This document shows, piece after piece, positions 58,970-64,000 of a stretch of DNA of 64,000 nucleotides (positions are counted from its first letter, which is position 1; every line of letters starts with the position of its first letter). Source of the stretch: Aselliscus stoliczkanus. Taxonomy: Eukaryota; Chordata; Mammalia; Chiroptera; Hipposideridae. A program made the position numbers and the translations under genes. The notes under the pieces were generated by a model. The model searched no databases. It was not told where the DNA came from and was given only the letters and a program-made list of their open reading frames with translations. The DNA is taken from assembly GCA_033961575.1 (NCBI GenBank), contig CM066735.1, positions 92,803,949 to 92,867,948 on the forward strand, given 5' to 3'.

Positions 58970-60725
58970 TCCACAAGTACGGTTATATCCTAATTTGGGA
59001 GAGAAAGTAAACACAGGAAACAGGAGGATTCACACTTGAAAGGTGGATAAAAATACAACAAATAGTAACTTCTAAAATTACTAAAGTGATGGAGAAGAAC
59101 TCGAGTATATAATGGAAGATGAAATGAAAAACAGAGAATTACAAGATAGTAAAATATCTTGTAAATGAAAAATTTAGTAGAGATATTTAAAACTCAATAG
59201 GTAAATTAATAGGAAGATCTGACAAGTTTGAAGAAGGATTTATTAGTGTATTGGAAGGTACATATGATAAAATTACCAGAAAACATTACAGAGATATAAA
59301 AGTAAGATAATTATAATCGGAATGTTAATATTAATATAAATGGAGTTTAGAATGATAAAGCACAATCTATATGTTAATAGGATATCCATATTACAAAAGA
59401 ATAAAAAAGAGATAATGAAGAAAAGAGATGATAACCAATGATTTTCTGAAATTGTTTAAAGAAAAACACATCTTTCACAGACAATAATTACATGTAGTTC
59501 TAATTAAAGTAATTGATACTGCCAGACATATTTAAAAACATCTTAAAATTAAGAGAAACCAGAAAAAAAACCAGTTTAACTGCAAATAAAAATTAATTTG
59601 ACTGTTGAATCCTTATCAACTAGAAGTTAATGAAATATTATCTTCAGAGTGTTAATTGGAAATAAATATTGTAAAATCCTATATCCATCTAAATATTATT
59701 CAATGCAGGCAAAATACAGTGCATTTTCCACTCAGAGAACTCCACTGAAAAAAATGCCAAAGTTTTAGTTCAGTAAGAAATAAATTAAATTTGTAATAAA
59801 CAAGATAGATGCAAGGAGGAATTTGGTTCAAATACATAGATAAACATATTAATAAATCCAAAGAAGTATAGATTGGTTAAAAAAAAATAATGAAAAAATA
59901 TTCTTTTGGACAGGATGTTGAAAATAAGGCATGCTATAATATAAAAACAAACAAACAAACCAACCAAAACACCCACACACATAAAAATGAAAGTAGGAGA
60001 GAAATACGTGATTAACTTGAGATTTTGTTGCCAAGTATACAACTTAATAATTAAATGTAATTGCAAAAAGGTATTAAAAATATTGAATTCATTTATTGCA
60101 AATGGATAGGGAGAAGATTAATACATTAAAATCTACAAATCTAATAGATTATCAGAAGAAGGGGAAATAGGGTAACAAATGGTAACAAAAATATATGGTA
60201 GAAATAAACCTCAATCAGAGTAAATCTAAATTTGTGAATTTTGTAGTTATGCAGAAATTATTGACCGAATTTGAAACAAAATATAACAGAACTTTGAATA
60301 CCCAAGATACAGCTAAAAGGTAACAGCCTAGAGAAGTTGAAGGCAGATCTGGAAAGAGATCTGCTAAGCAAAAGAATACATGTACAGCAATATTAATATG
60401 AGACAAAATGGACTTCAAAAAGTATTACCTAGAATGCAGAGAGTTATTTCATTCTGAGAAAAGGAATAATTCTCTGTCTTCGTGTAATGCCAAACAGATG
60501 TGAACTTAATATGGCCTAAAATATATATAAAGCAAAAACTGATGGCAGAAAAATAAGCTTCAGTTTTATCTGTAATATGTTATTTATTAAGACCTGTAAA
60601 ATGTATAACAAATGTTAACCTATATTAAATCTGAAAAGCAGTTATACTTGTGTCTTTTATATTACTCTTTGTATATTTTTTACGTTTGAAATATTTTCCA
60701 ATAACAGTTAAAAAATTTAAACAGT
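58970..60725 (+). repeat. Ancient HAL1/L1M-type LINE relic, sense
   Basis: In order, 'gagataatgaagaaaagagatgataa', 'gagaaaccagaaaaaaaaccag', 'ttgactgttgaatccttatcaactagaagttaatg', 'tatcttcagagtgttaattggaaataa' and 'cctatatccatctaaatattat' match the L1 ORF1-type segment of HAL1/L1M (assembly domain through 'ctatatccagc'). Later 'gacaaaatggacttcaaaaagtatta' and 'tataaagcaaaaactgatggcag' match the segment just downstream. 'cttttatattactctttgtatattttttacgtttgaaatatttt' is the 3' end. Coding capacity is gone. The young SINE at 60.76 kb lies just beyond its end. Confidence 0.7.
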
Positions 60726-60737
60726 GGGTTTTATACC

Positions 60738-60898
60738 TTAAAAATTGGGCAACTGTGGGGCCGGCCGAGTGGCATGGTGGTTAAGCGCTGGCTTGGGAAA
60801 CCAGCGACCCGGTTCAGGTCCCACATATGAGGGCCAGTGACACTGCCCTCAAAAAAAAAAAAAAAAAATAATAAAAAAATTAAAAATTGGGCAACTGT
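60738..60898 (+). mobile_element. tRNA-derived SINE, short form, with perfect 19-bp TSD
   Basis: The body at 60757-60879 reads GGGGCCGGCCGAGTGGCATGG, then 'gcgctggcttgggaaaccagc', a B box 'ggttcaggtcc', and ends 'gacactgccctc' with a long A-rich tail. The 19-bp repeats (TTAAAAATTGGGCAACTGT) at 60738-60756 and 60880-60898 are identical, which suggests a recent insertion. This is one of the best short-form copies. Confidence 0.96.
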
Positions 60899-61079
60899 TG
60901 TTTCAATTAAGCCATTTGGACTAAGCCAGAGTTTTATGGACGTGTGTGTGTATACACATTTATATCATTTATATTTATATGTTTAAATTTATGAGTATTC
61001 AGTAAACATTTGTTAAAAGACTACAATTTTCCAGCCATGAAAGCAGGCTAGGAACTTGGAATGTAAAGATGAATGTCAG

Positions 61080-61220
61080 GGCATGGGCTAGGTTATGCTG
61101 CAGAAACAAATAATCTCAGAAACTTCAGTGGTTTAACACAAAGGATTGTTTCAAAATTATACAAAGACCATTGCAAGTTCAGATAATTCTCCAGAGCTAT
61201 TCTTCTCAGGTTTATATGGG
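61080..61220 (+). repeat. Possible old LTR/MaLR-like fragment
   Basis: 'gctaggttatgctgcagaaacaaataatctcagaaacttcagtggtttaacacaaaggattgtttc' resembles a widespread old mammalian repeat phrase (ggctaggctatgctgctgtaacaaacaaccccaaaatctcagtggctta). I cannot name the family confidently. Confidence 0.45.
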
Positions 61221-61339
61221 CTGAAAAAGCTCCCACAATTTATGGAACGCAAACTTTTGGTAAAATGAAAAGATTAAAGAATCAAATGACAATTCTTAAA
61301 TATTCTCACCCTTGAATATTATCACTCTTTCTTGTACTT

Positions 61340-61495
61340 TTTTGATAAATGGTGAGCACACGACATAATATAGAGATAGTGAATTATAGAATTGTACACC
61401 TGAAAGTTTTATAATGTTATTAACCAATGTTACCACAGCAAGTTTAATTTAAAAATAAAGTAAATGAATTTAAAATTTTAAAAAGCCAGATAGTC
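61340..61495 (+). repeat. L1 3' end, sense, 5' truncated
   Basis: 'tggtgagcacacgacataatatagagatagtgaattatagaattgtacacctgaaagttttataatgttattaaccaatgttacc' is the 3'UTR end of L1 elements common in laurasiatherians, followed by an A-rich tail. The 63.64 kb fragment is the same type in antisense. Confidence 0.8.
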
Positions 61496-61628
61496 ATGCC
61501 TATCCTCAAATAAGAAATGAAGTGACAGAAAGGAAAGAAGAACTAGAAATATTTGTTTAGCTTATTGTTTAAAATCGCCATTTTTTTGCAATCATTGAGC
61601 TAGCAGTTGAGTATAAAATCTAGATAAA

Positions 61629-61826
61629 GATTTCTTAACCTCAACTATTGACATTTTGGACTGGATAATTTTTTTGTTGTAGCGGACAGTCCTATGCACT
61701 GTAAAATATTTAGAAACATCCCTGGCCTCCACCTAGTAAATGCTTTGGTATCTCCCAATTATGGCAACTCCAAATATCTCCAGATTTTGCCATGTCCCCT
61801 AGATGAGAAACTGTTCCAAGTTGAAA
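61629..61826 (+). repeat. MER20-like hAT-Charlie MITE
   Basis: 'tttcttaacctcaactattgacattttggactggataatttttttgttgt', 'gacagtcctatgcactgtaaaatatttagaaacatccctggcctccacctagtaaatgc' and 'ccaattatggcaactccaaatatctccagattttgccatgtcccc' follow the MER20 consensus order closely for almost its whole length. MER20 copies are known as regulatory elements in endometrial stromal cells of placental mammals; whether this copy has activity is unknown. Confidence 0.8.
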
Positions 61827-62835
61827 GACACATTTTGAAAAAAATAAAAGAACTATTTTATAGAATAGATTACAAATCTATGAGATTCTATAATAAGAAG
61901 TAGCAACTGCTTGGAATATAAATAAGTTTATCTCCAAATTTAAATTGATTTACCCATGACTGTCACAAAGTCCTTCTTAACAATATGAGAAACTCATCCT
62001 TTTCGGTTTGCTCCAAAAAGGACGACAGTTATATACTCCTGTAGAATGTCGGTTGTGGCTCTGTCAGTGGGAAAATATCCCTTTTTTCCGAGAATGTGGG
62101 CACATAAACCAAAGTGCCAGCCAGAAAATGCAGCCTCGGGAGGTTTCTCTAGAACCCTGGCATGGTGGCTCAAACATCAAAAGCGTAAGAATGAATTCAA
62201 GCCAGTCTTCAGAAGGAAGCCAAGAGATGCCGATCAATTACCAGAGATATAATGTTGAAAGAACATACTAGGACATTGAAAACAAGAGAAAGGGCAAAAC
62301 CAGGAGCCAGGTGGTTTCTGGAATTACTGCTGGAAATAAACAAGGCGTGTTGATTGATGTTTGTGTTCACTCATAGATGTATGTCCTCAGCTCAAATTCC
62401 TGGGCTGAGAGATGTAAGTACAATGACTGGATGAGTGGACAGGAATGGGACCAAGAGTCACTAACCACTAAGTTAATAAACCAAAGGATTGGAAATGAAC
62501 TCAGTGAGCAGTGAGGCTGCCTAAGGAAGGTGGAGACAAAGTTCCTCAGCGTTGTTGCTATGGAGAGAGAAAGGAGATAATAAGTTCCAAGTTATGACAA
62601 GCCTTGATATTTTCTTTCAAGTGCCATTAGGTGTTAATAAGTGGAAAAAAATTGTATCCTTGCATGATGCATTATAGAGTCAGGGAAGTAAAAATTATAG
62701 TGCAATGTATGTGTTGTACATCTATTTAGCCATTATCGATATTTATATGCTAATTCATGGCCTAATAAACTGAAAAAGTGGTGCTATAAAATGGATCCAC
62801 TGGCATCTTGCTTAAGGCTTGACATGAAACCTATT
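61827..62835. other. Unassigned DNA
   Basis: No gene recognised. Overlapping plus frames at 62008-62271 have no family motif. The part 62030-62330 is less AT-rich than its surroundings. Confidence 0.45.
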
Positions 62836-62939
62836 TACTTTAAATTGAGGGCCGGCCCAGTGGCCCCGGTTCAGGTCCCCCATCTGAGGGCCAGTGACAC
62901 TGCCCTCAAAAAAAAAAAAAAAAAAGTACTTTAAATTGA
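62836..62939 (+). mobile_element. Internally deleted short-form SINE with 13-bp TSD
   Basis: The body at 62849-62926 reads GGGCCGGCCCAGTGGCCCCGG directly into 'ttcaggtcccccatctgagggccagtgacactgccctc' and an A run. Compared with the 60.76 kb copy, the stretch from after the first AGTGG to the AGTGG-like site before 'ccccgg' is missing, so the anticodon stem-loop is gone. TSD TACTTTAAATTGA at 62836-62848 and 62927-62939 is identical. Confidence 0.9.
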
Positions 62940-63640
62940 ATCCTGTAATTGGCAGGGAAGTAATTCTTTAGTATCTTAATCTATAAATTATTTGCTTAGA
63001 TAAATAACAGATACCCACCCTATGGCCACAGCGATGTTTAAATTTTTTTAAATAAAAGGAATGATATAGTTATATATGCTCATTGTAAATGATTCACATA
63101 ATAAAGACATATATAAAGAATGGGAATTCTCTCCTCTTCTGCCTCTAATCCACTCTCCAAATCTTTATAAGAATCACTTTAAACTGTAAAGTTTTCAGAT
63201 TAATTTATACTCTTCACTTTTATGTTATTTTTTAAGTTTGTGTTGTCTGTTTCCAAAAAGTTACTTTTTGTGACTCATTTATTAATTTCTATTTTTATTG
63301 CATTTTGTATTTCTGTTTTGTGGATATTTATGTAGAAATTCCATTATTAACAAATATATTAATCATTATCTTTAGCAGTTTTGCCTCCTCGTTCTTATTT
63401 CTTGTATATCATGTCTTCACTTTCTCTTTAATTCATTTTTTGTTTACACATATCATCATCATATTTCTTTTTTAAAGTTCCATGACTGATCATTTTTTCT
63501 GAGTATTTGTACATGCAACACTTTCTCTATTTTAAACATTTTAGGCATGGGTGGGTGTACTTTCCAGCTTCAAAATGTGTTACCTTAGTCTGTTTTTAAA
63601 TATTGGTACACTGGTATTTTGTAATTTTGTTTGTTTTTAT
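62940..63640. other. Unassigned AT-rich DNA
   Basis: No gene or repeat recognised. Confidence 0.5.
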
Positions 63641-63850
63641 TAGCATTTAAAAAAAATTATCGGGGTGACAATGGTTAGTAAACTTACATAGATTTCAGGT
63701 ATACAATTCTGTAATACATCATCTATATGTCACATGGTATGTTCACCACCCAGAGTCAGCTCTCCTTCCATCACCATATCTTTGACCCCCCTTTACCCTC
63801 TTTATATAAATGACTTTGGTTCATGTTTCTTCATATGTATTATCTCTCTT
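63641..63850 (-). repeat. L1 3' end, antisense
   Basis: 'ggggtgacaatggttagtaaacttacatagatttcaggtatacaattctgtaatacatcatctatat' and 'gtatgttcaccacccagagtcagctctccttccatcaccatatctttgacccccctttaccc' are the antisense L1 3'UTR end of a laurasiatherian-type L1. Confidence 0.85.
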
Positions 63851-63902
63851 CTCTCTGGTAGCTTGTAGGATTTTGTTTTTGGTCCTTGGAGATTTCATTA
63901 TC

Positions 63903-64000
63903 TACCATGTTTCCCTGAACATAAGTCCTAACTGGAAAATAAGCCCTAGCATGGTTTTTCAGGATGCTGGTAATGTAAGCCCTTCCTCAAAAATAAGTCC
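63903..64000. mobile_element. Probable DNA transposon (MITE) cut by window end
   Basis: After TA at 63903-63904 comes 'ccatgtttccctgaacataagtccta', with the ATAAG motif recurring at 63919, 63937 and 63988 (AAAATAAGCCCTAGCATGG, AAAATAAGTCC). This resembles a short repeat family with 'ccatgtttccccgaaaataag' ends known from bats and other vertebrates. The right end is outside the window, so class and length cannot be settled. Confidence 0.5.

Noticed and set aside
1..64000. CRISPR array, operons, bacterial genes or phage
   Set aside because: No regularly spaced repeat-spacer structure, no ribosome-binding-site or operon pattern; all signals are mammalian repeats.

Overview
The window is nuclear DNA from a placental mammal and consists of intergenic or intronic sequence. 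I recognise no host protein-coding exon, tRNA gene or other RNA gene. It is AT-rich throughout, and every unusual open frame falls in a transposable element or in low-complexity DNA. Several tRNA-derived SINE types carry clear target-site duplications (TSDs). Together with a laurasiatherian-style LINE-1 3' end (61.35 kb and 63.64 kb) and a young-looking mariner MITE (1.94 kb), they suggest a bat (Chiroptera). That is inference from repeat style; I cannot name the family or species.

Layout. 0-10 kb: anonymous AT-rich DNA with MIR and L2 relics, three tRNA-derived SINEs (1.4, 5.6, 9.2 kb) and a mariner MITE that keeps the last codons of a transposase. 10-20 kb: old MIR, L2 and L1 relics in unrecognised DNA. 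20-27 kb: three SINEs of two types, MER5A-like hAT relics and a long TTCC tract. 27-37 kb: mostly anonymous DNA with MIR, L2 and an MLT1-type LTR. 37.4-45.6 kb: a full-length antisense LINE-1 of 8.15 kb flanked by a 15-bp TSD. It has a 2.8-kb 5'UTR with GC-rich tandem monomers of about 195 bp, degraded ORF1 and ORF2, and a duplicated G-rich 3'UTR motif. 46-48.4 kb: a nearly full-length dead Tigger1 (pogo-like) DNA transposon. 48.4-58.4 kb: SINEs of short and long form, MIR and MER5A-like relics, and an antisense retroviral LTR with TATA-like and AATAAA signals. 58.4-64 kb: a 31-bp tailless SINE head between direct repeats, a long ancient HAL1/L1M-type LINE, an intact-looking and an internally deleted SINE, a MER20-like hAT element, two L1 3' ends, and a DNA element cut by the window edge.

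How the parts relate. The SINEs have A-rich tails and TSDs of about 10-20 bp, as expected for mobilisation by L1 machinery like that encoded by the 37.4-45.6 kb element. That copy is itself dead, with at least six frame lesions. I see no gene cluster or defence system. The most notable items are structural: the tailless SINE head, the SINE deleted between short repeats, the long monomer-bearing L1 5'UTR, and the composite short/long SINE family.
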